Shown here piece by piece: positions 8,317 through 16,583 of a stretch of DNA of 64,000 nucleotides (position 1 is the stretch's first letter; every line of letters begins with the position of its first letter). The position numbers and the translations under genes are program-made. Below the pieces are notes generated by a model, which saw only the letters and a list, made by a program, of their open reading frames with translations, ran no database searches and was not told where the DNA came from. The stretch is from Aneurinibacillus sp. REN35 (GTDB lineage Bacteria; Bacillota; Bacilli; Aneurinibacillales; Aneurinibacillaceae): contig NZ_JBFTXJ020000018.1 in NCBI RefSeq assembly GCF_041379945.2, positions 1 to 64,000 of the forward strand, given 5' to 3'.

Positions 8317-8822
8317 CGTGTCTCTCCTTTTACATGTGAAAGCATTCGCTGCACGATGCCTTCCGTATCGTTTATGTCGTACTGCGGATACGTAATGTCT
8401 GCAAACCGCTTCCAGCTTGCTACAGCCAACACGGACGTAACATCTGAAAGCAACGCCAGATGCTCAGGCTGCCTAAGCAGCACAACTTTTGGATATCCTG
8501 CGAATTTGTACCCTTCGATCAGCACGAGATCCATCTCATGATAAAGCGGCAGCAGCTCTTCTACTGAACGATGCTCCTGTATCATAATGGCTGTCTTCTG
8601 TGCGGATGTAATCGAGACCATGGAAGCGCCCGCTTCCCTGTGTCTCCATGTATCCTTACCCGGCTTGTCCACCTCAAAGTCATGGGCATCATGCTTAATG
8701 GTTCCTATCTTATAACCTTGTACAACCAGATGAGCAATCAATTTCGTAACCAGCGTTGTCTTTCCGCTATTGGAATACCCTACGACCTGTATTACAGGCG
8801 GATGCTTTATTTCCTGCGTCAT
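8313..8822 (-). CDS. mobB: molybdopterin-guanine dinucleotide biosynthesis protein MobB
   Basis: A 169-residue P-loop GTP-binding protein. Walker A GYSNSGKTTL spans residues 15-24 and the segment IGTIKHDAHDFEVDKPGKDT is typical of MobB. MobB assists MobA in attaching GMP to molybdopterin to form the bis-MGD cofactor. Its presence with MobA indicates that the cell makes bis-MGD enzymes of the DMSO-reductase family, such as the reductase encoded at 16584-18692. Confidence 0.94.
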   Translation of the reverse strand: MTQEIKHPPVIQVVGYSNSGKTTLVTKLIAHLVVQGYKIGTIKHDAHDFEVDKPGKDTWRHREAGASMVSITSAQKTAIMIQEHRSVEELLPLYHEMDLVLIEGYKFAGYPKVVLLRQPEHLALLSDVTSVLAVASWKRFADITYPQYDINDTEGIVQRMLSHVKGETR

Positions 8823-8834
8823 CCTGCCTTCCCC

Positions 8835-10088
8835 CTACTGGCCTGCGTTGTACGGAAGCATCAGAATCGTAACGGTGTCACCTTTGGCCGCACCGCTTCC
8901 GCCCGGCTGAATCTGCATAAGACAATTGGCATCTGTAATATTCGTCAGCACACCAGATTTATCTCGGCCGACCGGATAGACTACCACCCGTCCCTCTTCA
9001 ATACGCCATGAACTGCGAACGAATCGGGTGAAAGGAGATGGCTTCTTCATATCGACCCCGAGAATAGCCGTAGCTTCCGGAAGGCTCACATCCTGCTTGC
9101 CCTGCATCGCAGCGAGCAGCGGACGCACGAACAACTCAAAACCGACAAAGCAAGCGCCGGGATTTCCGGATAGACCGAAGATAAACTGATCTTTATAGCG
9201 CGCAGCTGAAGTTACACTGCCCGGGCGCATGGCAATTTTATTAAACAACAGATCCACGGAGAGCCGGTTGAACACTTCTACCATGATATCAAAGTCACCG
9301 ACCGAGACGCCGCCTGACGTAATAAGCATATCTGTCTCTTCTAGAATCGTAAGCACTCGCTCAACAGCTTGATCCGGGTCATCTTCTAAATTCCCGTACA
9401 AAACAGGAATACCGCCAGCTTGCCGAACCTGACTTGCGGTCATGTAGCTATTACTGTTGCGGATTTTACCGTAGCGCAACGGCTCTTCCGGCAATAATAA
9501 TTCCGACCCGGTTGCGAGAATGCCAATGCGCGGCAGGTGATACACGGGAACTTCCGCATAGCCGAAGCTTGCAAGGATCGCCATCTCTCCAGGCCCGATA
9601 CGTTTTCCGGCCTCAAGCAGCAGATCGCCTTCCTTTTTCTCTTCGCCGAATTGGATAATGTTTTCCCCAGCCTGCATCTCTTTCTTGATGCCTACATACT
9701 GCTCCACACGCGTCTCATTCTCTGTCGTCATCTCAAACATAATGACGCAGTCCGCACCTTCCGGAATCGCAGCCCCTGTCATAATTCGAGCGGCCTGCCC
9801 CTTACCGACTGCGAAGGTCGGTTCGTCGCCGCAGGCAATCGTTCCGACCACTTCAAGTTCTACCGGCATCTCGACTGAGGAGCCAACCGTATCTTCCGCC
9901 CGCACAGCAAAACCATCGTATGGTGATTTTGGAAAATGGGGAACGGCATGAGTGGCACGAATCGCCTCTGCCAGTCTGCGCCCTTCACATTCGAGCAGCG
10001 GCACGTTCTCCTTCTCGCTGGGTGCGGCAAACGCAAGAATGCGCTCCTGCGCTTCCTTTACTTGAATCGGATCACGATGAAATCTCAT
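8835..10088 (-). CDS. moeA: molybdopterin molybdenumtransferase MoeA
   Basis: A 417-residue MoeA that inserts molybdate into adenylylated molybdopterin. The N-terminal SPYDGFAV motif (about 59-66), the beta-barrel domain near 90-170, the molybdopterin-binding domain with TGSEL and LITSGGVSVGDFD, and the FGLSGNPGA loop are all present. The usual C-terminal domain IV is present too. It overlaps mobA by four bases. Enzymes of the early steps (MoaA, MoaC) are not in the window; MoaB is at 35540-36046. Confidence 0.95.
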   Translation of the reverse strand: MRFHRDPIQVKEAQERILAFAAPSEKENVPLLECEGRRLAEAIRATHAVPHFPKSPYDGFAVRAEDTVGSSVEMPVELEVVGTIACGDEPTFAVGKGQAARIMTGAAIPEGADCVIMFEMTTENETRVEQYVGIKKEMQAGENIIQFGEEKKEGDLLLEAGKRIGPGEMAILASFGYAEVPVYHLPRIGILATGSELLLPEEPLRYGKIRNSNSYMTASQVRQAGGIPVLYGNLEDDPDQAVERVLTILEETDMLITSGGVSVGDFDIMVEVFNRLSVDLLFNKIAMRPGSVTSAARYKDQFIFGLSGNPGACFVGFELFVRPLLAAMQGKQDVSLPEATAILGVDMKKPSPFTRFVRSSWRIEEGRVVVYPVGRDKSGVLTNITDANCLMQIQPGGSGAAKGDTVTILMLPYNAGQ

Positions 10089-10672
10089 GGTCTCTCCCCT
10101 TCTTGAAATTGTTCATATTCCTGTACCGTGTTTACATTGCAGAAAGGATCAGTGGAAGCAAACGAGCTCACATTCCAGGAAAGTGCTCGCGCCCCGTCAA
10201 TCAAATCAAACATCCGCCTACGATCCGCAGCAAGAAGCGATTGGACAAGCGAGTAAAGTCTGCGGTGATACAGTGCGCACAGCGGGTGTGCGCGTCCATT
10301 CCATACAGGATAGACAATATCGTAGTCGGATTCGAGAACTGGGTGATGCGCACATAATCGCTGCAGCACTTCTGATGTAAGAGCAGGCATGTCACAAGCC
10401 ACTACCAGAAGAATATCAGAAGAAGCTGTGCGCATTGCCGTTGCAATACCGCCAAGCGGACCTTGTCCCGGCACATCATCCGGATACATGGCTGCCTTAT
10501 CCGATACAGCGGCAAGCCGCTCCGGATGGTTGGAGATGATGGTGCAGCGGTCCACGGAGGCTGAGACAAGGCGCAGCGTTCGCTCAATCAGCGGCACTCC
10601 GTCTATCAGAAGCAGCTCCTTGGGCGTACCCATGCGCGAGCTCTGTCCCCCGGCAAGAATGATTCCATCCAT
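10085..10672 (-). CDS. mobA: molybdenum cofactor guanylyltransferase MobA
   Basis: A protein of about 195 residues that transfers GMP from GTP to molybdopterin. The nucleotide-binding loop ILAGGQSSRMG occupies residues 4-14, followed by the conserved lysine in KELLLIDG (MobA normally has GxDKxL). The CDMPAL motif binds the metal and nucleotide. ATG 10672 follows AAGGAGAGG; the in-frame extension to 10726 does not look like MobA. It is the first cofactor gene of this operon, following the 192-residue unknown gene with a gap of about 90 bases. Confidence 0.92.
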   Translation of the reverse strand: MDGIILAGGQSSRMGTPKELLLIDGVPLIERTLRLVSASVDRCTIISNHPERLAAVSDKAAMYPDDVPGQGPLGGIATAMRTASSDILLVVACDMPALTSEVLQRLCAHHPVLESDYDIVYPVWNGRAHPLCALYHRRLYSLVQSLLAADRRRMFDLIDGARALSWNVSSFASTDPFCNVNTVQEYEQFQEGERP

Positions 10673-10761
10673 CCTGTCCTCTCCTTTTCTGACAATGTTT
10701 TCGTCTTCTATTGTATCGCATTTCAAGCGAGAAACCTACGAAAGTTGCACATACATTATGC

Positions 10762-11340
10762 TTACTCTTCTACCTCCTGTGGATCTACCCACTCGCCTGT
10801 TGCCTCTACGATCATATATGGCTCAGCCGAAAAGGCGCGCACGCCCTCCTCTGTCTTCAGATCACAGTTTGTTATGCGGATAATCCCTTCCGCATCTTCT
10901 TGTGTAACATACGCAAGAAGCACACCTACCCCCAATTCACGGTAGGCGGTATCGTATACGCGCACATGGCTGCCTTCGATCGTTTGAAAGCGTGCGGCGT
11001 GCAGAAAACTTACCCAGCGCTCCCAGTTGCGGAATAGGCTTGTTTTTGTTCCGTCAGCCAAATATCCGATATGATAGTCTCCGTCCGCAATCGTACCTCC
11101 CGCCCTGTTTTTCAGTTCAATAATTATGCGGCGCATCACTTCTAGCGCGGATAAGGAAATCTGCTCATGAATCATAAATGTGATGGTTTTATCAATCGCA
11201 ACATGTGCTTTATTTTCTCTATGCTCGATAAAATAAGAGTAATCATTTAATGTTTTTTGGCGGTAGCCAAGCTCCTGCAGCAGATTTGTAATCGTAAGAA
11301 AGTCAGCTGTTGGCTCTTGGATCATAACGGTATACGGCAT
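10762..11340 (-). CDS. conserved-looking protein of unknown function linked to the MoxR-VWA pair
   Basis: A soluble protein of about 192 residues with no domain that I recognise. It is mixed alpha/beta in character, has no signal peptide, no membrane helix and no cysteine cluster, and ends in a strongly acidic stretch. ATG 11340 sits behind AGGAGG with good spacing, so it is clearly translated. It starts 12 bases after the VWA gene stop codon and precedes mobA, so it is probably one transcript with the AAA and VWA genes. Position suggests a third component of that maturation or remodelling module. This is inference only. Confidence 0.75.
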   Translation of the reverse strand: MPYTVMIQEPTADFLTITNLLQELGYRQKTLNDYSYFIEHRENKAHVAIDKTITFMIHEQISLSALEVMRRIIIELKNRAGGTIADGDYHIGYLADGTKTSLFRNWERWVSFLHAARFQTIEGSHVRVYDTAYRELGVGVLLAYVTQEDAEGIIRITNCDLKTEEGVRAFSAEPYMIVEATGEWVDPQEVEE

Positions 11341-11351
11341 CCTTATTCCTC

Positions 11352-13097
11352 CTAGTTGTAGGTTGGTAGCAATGAGACCAGAAGGCGGCTGCATTGCTTA
11401 AGCATCTCTTTATGGTCTGGCACGTACGGAACATGCAGAGGATATACGTCATCAAGTCCACTGTCAAAAGCAAGTGCAAGGTGGATGCACAGATCACCTT
11501 CCCGCTTAATTTGTGCCACCTGCGCTTTAATTTTTTCCCGATGTTCATGCGGCGTGACAAAGCGATAATCATCCGGCGTTCCGTCTGAGAGCACGATATA
11601 GGCACGACGCTCTGTGGCGTATTCATCCGTCTGCGCCCGTGCATGAACGTAAGCAAGCGCACTGTATTCCGGTGTCGCTTCCTTCGGCGTCAGCGCCGCC
11701 AGTCTCTCTTTTTCCCTGTGCTCATCCGTATACAGCTCGCTAATCTCTAGTACGCCTGTGCCTGGTCGTGTTGAATATCCAAGCACCGTGACATGAATAT
11801 TTGAAAGATCCGCAAGCGCATGAACAAACACCATAGTCAGATCAAGCGACAAATCAGAGCGCGTTAATACAGAGTCAGACGCACATGGCAGACGGGTGGA
11901 GAAGCTCTCGTCTACCAATAGATACAGTGACCATTGGACCGGTCGTGATGCAGATTCTTCTTCACGGCAGAAAAATCTGGGATCGTACGGGGCAAGATAG
12001 AGATCCGGCTCATAAATCTCTCCCGTACGCAAGCCGTATTCCTTCCTCTCCTGGAGGGATTCGATCCAAATCAAACGCTGACGAAGCCATGCGATATAAG
12101 GAGCCGCACGTTCTAGAGATTGAATATAGCGCGCATGCACCGCTGCGTCAATGACAGGCACCGTCACATAACAGGCATCATCCGCTTCTTCTTCACTCAT
12201 TCGCTCTATGGTCTGCTTCGCCTCTTCCACTTGCCGCTGGATAAGACGTGCACCCCAATTTGATAGGCCACCTGCTTTATATTCTTGATGCATAGCACTA
12301 AGATGCTGTGTGTGAACGATGCCTAAGAGTCCGTAGCCGGACAAGGAACCTGCGGTATATTCACCGCCGGCTTCCCCTTCAAACTCGATCATAAGCGAGG
12401 GCGCTTCACTAGGAGCAGGCGTTGAAAAAAGCGCATGCGCCACCTTTTGCGCCAACTCCAACCGATTCAGCTCCACCCTATTTTCCAATGCATCGTCAAT
12501 CAGCATGACTACTTCACACGCCATATCTTCAATCAGCGGATCGAGCCGATCATCAAGTTCCGTCTGATGAAGCGCATACAGGAACTGATTGAGTATCCGG
12601 GATTGTACCCCGCTGCCCGTCTCTCTTTTTGCATTTTGATAGAGAAGAGCATTCCGTTTTGCAAAAAACGGACGATAGCCCGGAAACCGCAGCACGGTCC
12701 GCTTTTCCACATACATATCTTCAATCATGTGATAAATCGGAAACTCCAAGCCACTCAAATCCTGATCGGCTGCGGCTGTATCCGTATAGCGGCAGTGCGC
12801 CGCTTCATGCAGCGCCTGTGCAAACAATATATCAACGCCGTCGGCAAATGTCATGCCGACAGGCGGCTTCATCAGCCAAGCAGAAGAAAGAGCGATCCTG
12901 CGCTCTTTGAGAGAGGAAGTAGGAGATGCTTCGCTTGCATAGAACAACTCCACCCTCTCCTCCCCTTGTACAATATCTAACGCATTGCGCATCAATTTCA
13001 ATACATGTCCAAGCGCATGCAAATCTTCGATTGTTTCACCTTGATATGTCCATTCCGCTGCCGCTCCGAGCCATACAGTGGACAGTGCGCGTGTCAT
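11352..13097 (-). CDS. VWA domain protein with N-terminal HExxH motif (CobT/NorD-like partner of a MoxR ATPase)
   Basis: A 581-residue soluble protein. The C-terminal 190 residues form a von Willebrand A domain, with MIDAS motif DESFS (396-400) and a later LSDGTPDD strand. The N-terminal part contains HEAAH (97-101) followed by an IEDMYVEKR helix near 125-133, an arrangement seen in metallopeptidase-like helices and in several VWA proteins of the CobT group. The gene overlaps the AAA gene by four bases. Such MoxR-VWA pairs (NorQ-NorD, CbbQ-CbbO, CobS-CobT) load metals or remodel metalloenzymes. The context between a nitrate-reductase-like operon and molybdenum cofactor genes suggests a molybdenum-enzyme client; the client is inferred. 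Confidence 0.8.
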   Translation of the reverse strand: MTRALSTVWLGAAAEWTYQGETIEDLHALGHVLKLMRNALDIVQGEERVELFYASEASPTSSLKERRIALSSAWLMKPPVGMTFADGVDILFAQALHEAAHCRYTDTAAADQDLSGLEFPIYHMIEDMYVEKRTVLRFPGYRPFFAKRNALLYQNAKRETGSGVQSRILNQFLYALHQTELDDRLDPLIEDMACEVVMLIDDALENRVELNRLELAQKVAHALFSTPAPSEAPSLMIEFEGEAGGEYTAGSLSGYGLLGIVHTQHLSAMHQEYKAGGLSNWGARLIQRQVEEAKQTIERMSEEEADDACYVTVPVIDAAVHARYIQSLERAAPYIAWLRQRLIWIESLQERKEYGLRTGEIYEPDLYLAPYDPRFFCREEESASRPVQWSLYLLVDESFSTRLPCASDSVLTRSDLSLDLTMVFVHALADLSNIHVTVLGYSTRPGTGVLEISELYTDEHREKERLAALTPKEATPEYSALAYVHARAQTDEYATERRAYIVLSDGTPDDYRFVTPHEHREKIKAQVAQIKREGDLCIHLALAFDSGLDDVYPLHVPYVPDHKEMLKQCSRLLVSLLPTYN

Positions 13098-13987
13098 CGC
13101 GCCTCCTCCATTGTCCCTGGCGGGGTCAGTCCCTGAAGCAGTTGAAGAACCAGTGCATATTCCTCTGGTGTACCCTGTCGATAGCGGTTGGCAAACGTAT
13201 AAAAAAGAGCATCTCCCATTGTGTTGCCCCGTGCTAAAAGCTGGGCCGCATGGAGAGCCGGACGCATGCCAAAGGAGCGAGTGAGCTTCTCTTCCTGCGC
13301 CAGCCGGGCGATCTGCACCGTAACAGCCGCAAGAAGCTTTGCCTGCTTATCAGAAATGCCGTAGCGGGAAGAAAGCAGGCGGCTAATTGCTGGCTCAGGG
13401 GGCAGCTCAAGCCGCATAAACTCGAATCGGTCTTCAAGTGCTGCATCCGCTTTGTAGATGCCCGTATGCTGACGGCCTTCGTTGAGCGTGGCAATGAACA
13501 TCGTTCCACGCGGCACTTCAAGCAGCGTATCAAGCTGCTCAATATATATGCTTTGATTTCCATCCAGAATATCAAAAATTGGGTTATGGCAATGCGGGGC
13601 GCACCGGTTGAGTTCATTGAGAATAATGACGTGTGCCTGGCCGGATTCGAAGGCACTGGTCAATCTTGTCTTATGAAAGTACGTGCCTTCACCTTCTCTG
13701 TATTCCATATAGCCCCACCAATCACCCGGCGAGCGGATGGTTCCGACGTTAATGAATACTTCAGGCAACTCAAACGCTTGGGCCAGCTTTCGCGCCAGTT
13801 CCGTCTTTCCCGTACCCGGCGAACCGGTTAACGCAACATGAATGCCTGAAAGCAAAAAATCCTGCATGATCCGAAGCGGCTTGCTGTCTATGTAAAAATC
13901 GTCGAGCCGCCGCACATCCAACCTATGATCCGTCGGGTCTGTCATTGCCTGCTTTTCGGTTTGTCTTGTAAACAAACGGTTGATCAT
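13094..13987 (-). CDS. MoxR-type AAA+ ATPase
   Basis: A protein of about 297 residues of the MoxR/NorQ branch of AAA+ ATPases. Walker A is GSPGTGKTEL (about 55-64) and Walker B is VIILNELNRC (about 120-129), with Asn-Glu in place of the usual Asp-Glu, as in several NorQ/CbbQ-like proteins. Sensor 1 is FIATLNEG and an arginine-finger segment ALEDRFEFMRLELP follows. I start it at ATG 13987 because the upstream in-frame codons up to 14053 run through the narK terminator hairpin; GGTGAGAGG supplies a ribosome site. It is coupled to the VWA gene, its presumed adaptor. MoxR rings use ATP to activate or load metallo-cofactor enzymes. Confidence 0.85.
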   Translation of the reverse strand: MINRLFTRQTEKQAMTDPTDHRLDVRRLDDFYIDSKPLRIMQDFLLSGIHVALTGSPGTGKTELARKLAQAFELPEVFINVGTIRSPGDWWGYMEYREGEGTYFHKTRLTSAFESGQAHVIILNELNRCAPHCHNPIFDILDGNQSIYIEQLDTLLEVPRGTMFIATLNEGRQHTGIYKADAALEDRFEFMRLELPPEPAISRLLSSRYGISDKQAKLLAAVTVQIARLAQEEKLTRSFGMRPALHAAQLLARGNTMGDALFYTFANRYRQGTPEEYALVLQLLQGLTPPGTMEEAR

Positions 13988-14008
13988 ACCTCTCACCACT
14001 TTTGCTGG

Positions 14009-14045
14009 ATATAAAGGTAGCTCCCCCGTTTCCGTGAGAGCTACC
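14009..14045 (-). terminator. terminator between narK-like gene and the MoxR gene
   Basis: Arms GGTAGCTC (14016-14023) and GAGCTACC (14038-14045) followed on the minus strand by TTTATAT. It starts 9 bases beyond the transporter stop codon. Some read-through into the MoxR-VWA-Moco genes is likely because no clear promoter is visible in the 22 bases that follow. Confidence 0.75.
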
Positions 14046-14053
14046 CTTGTCAT

Positions 14054-15244
14054 TTATTTTTGCATCGCTTGTTTCCCTACGAATGATGCATTATTTTTAT
14101 TATCAAAAAATCGCTTGTTAAGGATCAGACAAAGCACCGCAAAAGCAACGAAGAAGAAGAAGCCCATGAAGTACGATCCTGTCATATCCTTAACGGTACC
14201 CATAATGATCGGCGGGAAGAATCCACCAAGACCACCAGCCGCGCCGACAAATCCTGTCACCGCACCCGTGCTGCCAGGGAACAGCGTCGGTACCAATTTA
14301 AAAACAGCGCCGTTACCAATACCGGCAAGGAAGGAAATCGTCAAACATCCGATTGAGAAAGCAACGATGCTCGATGTCATAAACGAAATCAGGATACCTG
14401 AGAAGATCATCATCAAAAAGACATATGTCAGAATGCGGCCTGCGCCAATTTTGTCGCCAAGATACCCGCCGATCGGACGCATCAGCGTTGCAATCACTAC
14501 GAAACCTGCTGCCCGAAGACCTGCATCTACCGCAGAAACATTGAACAAGTCCTGCAGAAGTGTCGGAAGGTAAATACTGAATGCGACGAAGCTGCCGAAT
14601 GTTAAGAAGTAGAAGGCGGACAGCAGCCATGTGTTTTTAAATTTTACAACGGAAAGCGCCTGGGCGAATGTCTTCGTCTGCTCCGGCTTCGGAAGCTCTT
14701 TTGTTGTAAACCAGAAAACCACTGCTGTAACAAGCACTGCACCTGCAAGAATCAAGAAAACGTTAGAGAGACCAAAGGCAACGGCAAGCGTCGGAATGAT
14801 AAAGCCTGCAACCGCGTTCCCGAAGTTCCCCATACCCGTAATCCCGAGTACGGTTCCCTGCTGTTCCGCCGGATACCAACGGGAGACATATGCAATAGCA
14901 ACCGCAAAGCTGGTACCGGCCATACCGATGAAGAACGCCCAGAATAAGTACGCATTATAACTGTTGGCAAAACTAATACCTACAAGCGGAATAATCAAGA
15001 ATAACATAAGCAATGTATACATTTTTTTGCCGCCATAGCGGTCGGTCATAATACCGAGCGGAATTCGCATGATCGAGCCGAGTAATACAGGTGTGGCAAC
15101 AAGAATACTTTTTTGTGTTGCTGTCAAATCAAACAGTTTTTGCAATTGTGATGCCATTGGTGAGAGCGAAGCCCAGACGGCGAATGCGACTACCATGGCT
15201 AGGGTTGACATTACAAGAGCGGCGGTTTGACCTTTCGTTTTCAT
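14054..15244 (-). CDS. NarK/NasA family nitrate/nitrite MFS transporter
   Basis: A major facilitator of about 396 residues with 12 hydrophobic segments, of the nitrate/nitrite porter group. The N-terminus (VWASLSPMASQL), the RIPLGIMTDRYGGKK loop after helix 2, the conserved Arg in SRWYPAEQQG, and the glycine-rich nitrate signatures GMGNFGNAVAGF and GAAGGLGGFFPP are all family marks. ATG 15244 follows AAAGGGG and overlaps the stop of the preceding small membrane gene (ATGA). It ends the reductase operon and would bring in nitrate or exchange it for nitrite. NarK and NasA types are not separable here, so no symbol is given. Confidence 0.9.
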   Translation of the reverse strand: MKTKGQTAALVMSTLAMVVAFAVWASLSPMASQLQKLFDLTATQKSILVATPVLLGSIMRIPLGIMTDRYGGKKMYTLLMLFLIIPLVGISFANSYNAYLFWAFFIGMAGTSFAVAIAYVSRWYPAEQQGTVLGITGMGNFGNAVAGFIIPTLAVAFGLSNVFLILAGAVLVTAVVFWFTTKELPKPEQTKTFAQALSVVKFKNTWLLSAFYFLTFGSFVAFSIYLPTLLQDLFNVSAVDAGLRAAGFVVIATLMRPIGGYLGDKIGAGRILTYVFLMMIFSGILISFMTSSIVAFSIGCLTISFLAGIGNGAVFKLVPTLFPGSTGAVTGFVGAAGGLGGFFPPIIMGTVKDMTGSYFMGFFFFVAFAVLCLILNKRFFDNKNNASFVGKQAMQK

Positions 15245-15480
15245 AACTCTTTTCCCCTTTGGCGAGCGGACTTTTCTTTTTCCGCCCATTTTTTATAAAG
15301 AAAAATCATCAGGCCGGAGAGCAGAAGGGAAGCTCCGGATATCCACGGAATGCGTGCGTCATGCTGTCCAAAATAGGATTCTACTACATATTGCAGAAGC
15401 AGCGCCTGGATGAATGTAAGAATAATAATCGCATAGAAGTACGGCCGGGAAGGTCTGGGCGTTTTTGGCGTCTTAGGCAT
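15241..15480 (-). CDS. small two-helix membrane protein of the reductase operon
   Basis: A 79-residue protein with two transmembrane helices (about 12-34 and 42-60) and basic ends. It is not in a family that I recognise. Its ATG lies inside the last codons of the Rieske gene (8-base overlap) and its stop overlaps the transporter ATG, so it is locked into the operon by translational coupling. A structural subunit or assembly factor of the membrane reductase is plausible, but unproven. Confidence 0.75.
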   Translation of the reverse strand: MPKTPKTPRPSRPYFYAIIILTFIQALLLQYVVESYFGQHDARIPWISGASLLLSGLMIFLYKKWAEKEKSARQRGKEL

Positions 15481-15997
15481 GATGGCGCACCTTCCTTCCG
15501 ACGGCATACACGCTGCCGTCCTTGACTTCAAGCTCGATCAGCGGCAGCTCGCGCTGCGGCGGTCCGGCAAGCGGCTGGCCGTTATCTACCGAGAAGAAAC
15601 CGTGGTGGCAGGGACAGACTAGCTTTTCCTGCTCCGCGCTCCAGAATACGCTGCACTGTAGATGCGTGCATTTGCTGTTGTAGGCCTTTAGCTTGCCGTT
15701 GTTTAGATGAACAAGCACGGCCGGCTGGCTCTCATCCGGATAATTAAAGACCACGGATTCTCCCTTAGGTAAATTTTTTAGCTCAACAATTTTTGTCTTA
15801 GGCAATGCTTCTTTGTCTTTGCCGGTCAGAGCACCTACTGAGAATGGAAGCGTGGCGGCCGACATCGTTAATCCGGCGGCAAACATTGCTTTTAAGAAGC
15901 TTCTGCGATTGTAATCAACGTCTTCTTCACGATTTACGTTATCTACGAGGTGAAGCAGATCAGATTCAGACTTTTTTCCTGTTTCGTGTTTAGGCAT
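15473..15997 (-). CDS. Rieske [2Fe-2S] protein of a nitrate-reductase-like complex
   Basis: A 174-residue Rieske protein. Cluster motifs are CTHLQC (110-115) and CPCHHG (128-133), which give ligands C110, H112, C128 and H131 and the disulfide pair C115/C130 of high-potential Rieske proteins. An NRRSFLKAMFAAG segment (30-42) before a hydrophobic helix is a twin-arginine-type signal anchor, so the cluster domain should face outside the membrane. It lies between the ferredoxin and small membrane genes of the operon, not in a bc-complex operon. It probably passes electrons between the quinol site of the cytochrome b and an acceptor. The order of electron flow cannot be told from sequence. Confidence 0.9.
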   Translation of the reverse strand: MPKHETGKKSESDLLHLVDNVNREEDVDYNRRSFLKAMFAAGLTMSAATLPFSVGALTGKDKEALPKTKIVELKNLPKGESVVFNYPDESQPAVLVHLNNGKLKAYNSKCTHLQCSVFWSAEQEKLVCPCHHGFFSVDNGQPLAGPPQRELPLIELEVKDGSVYAVGRKVRHHA

Positions 15998-16027
15998 GGC
16001 CCGTACACTCCTTCCAGTTTGGTGCCG

Positions 16028-16570
16028 TTATTCGGTATAGACGCCGAAAGTTTCGGGAACGAATTTCCATTTATCTTTTTCGGTCGGCTTCTTCCCTTCG
16101 AGCAGATTGCTCTGCGCACGCTTGCGGCGCAGCTCCATCATCTCTTCAAAACCGATAAAGCGGATTGCTTCAGACGGACACACCGACGCACACATTGGTG
16201 AAATGTCTTGTGACGTACGCTCATAGCACATATCGCATTTGTACATGATGTTCTTCTCAAAGTCGAACTTCGGAATACCGAACGGACAGCCAAACGTACA
16301 GTTGCGGCAGCCGATGCATTTTTCTTCCATCGCGGATAATACCACACCGTCTTTTGTGATCTGGATGGCGTTGGCTGGGCAGACCCGAGCACAAGCCGGG
16401 TCTTTACAGTGCATGCACATCATCGGAAACGTCTGGCGGCTTTCCATAAAATCAATGTATTCCACATAATTACGTTCTTTCGCATCGTGTCCACCGCATT
16501 CCCGGCAGGCCGCCTGACAGGCACGGCATCCTATGCAACGTTCAAATTCAAGATATAGCACTTTGTTCAT
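16028..16570 (-). CDS. four-cluster [4Fe-4S] ferredoxin subunit (DmsB/NrfC-like)
   Basis: A 180-residue polyferredoxin with four cysteine clusters, beginning CIGCRACQAAC (12-22). It continues with MCMHCKDPACARVCP, then CIGCRNCTFGCPFG, and ends with CDMCYERT followed by CASVCP. This is the electron-transfer subunit type that pairs with molybdopterin oxidoreductases (DmsB, NrfC, PsrB, NarH relatives). There is no signal peptide, so it should sit in the cytoplasm with the catalytic subunit encoded 13 bases upstream. The family of the fold is certain; the partner is inferred from position. Confidence 0.92.
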   Translation of the reverse strand: MNKVLYLEFERCIGCRACQAACRECGGHDAKERNYVEYIDFMESRQTFPMMCMHCKDPACARVCPANAIQITKDGVVLSAMEEKCIGCRNCTFGCPFGIPKFDFEKNIMYKCDMCYERTSQDISPMCASVCPSEAIRFIGFEEMMELRRKRAQSNLLEGKKPTEKDKWKFVPETFGVYTE

Positions 16571-16583
16571 GCTGGTTCACTCC

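Noticed and set aside
12435-12980. 181-codon plus-strand frame opposite the VWA gene
   Set aside because: Shadow of the VWA coding region; no ribosome site and no family.
13988-14053. Upstream extension of the MoxR gene to ATG 14053
   Set aside because: The extension would be coded by the transporter terminator hairpin, and the residues do not resemble MoxR N-termini.
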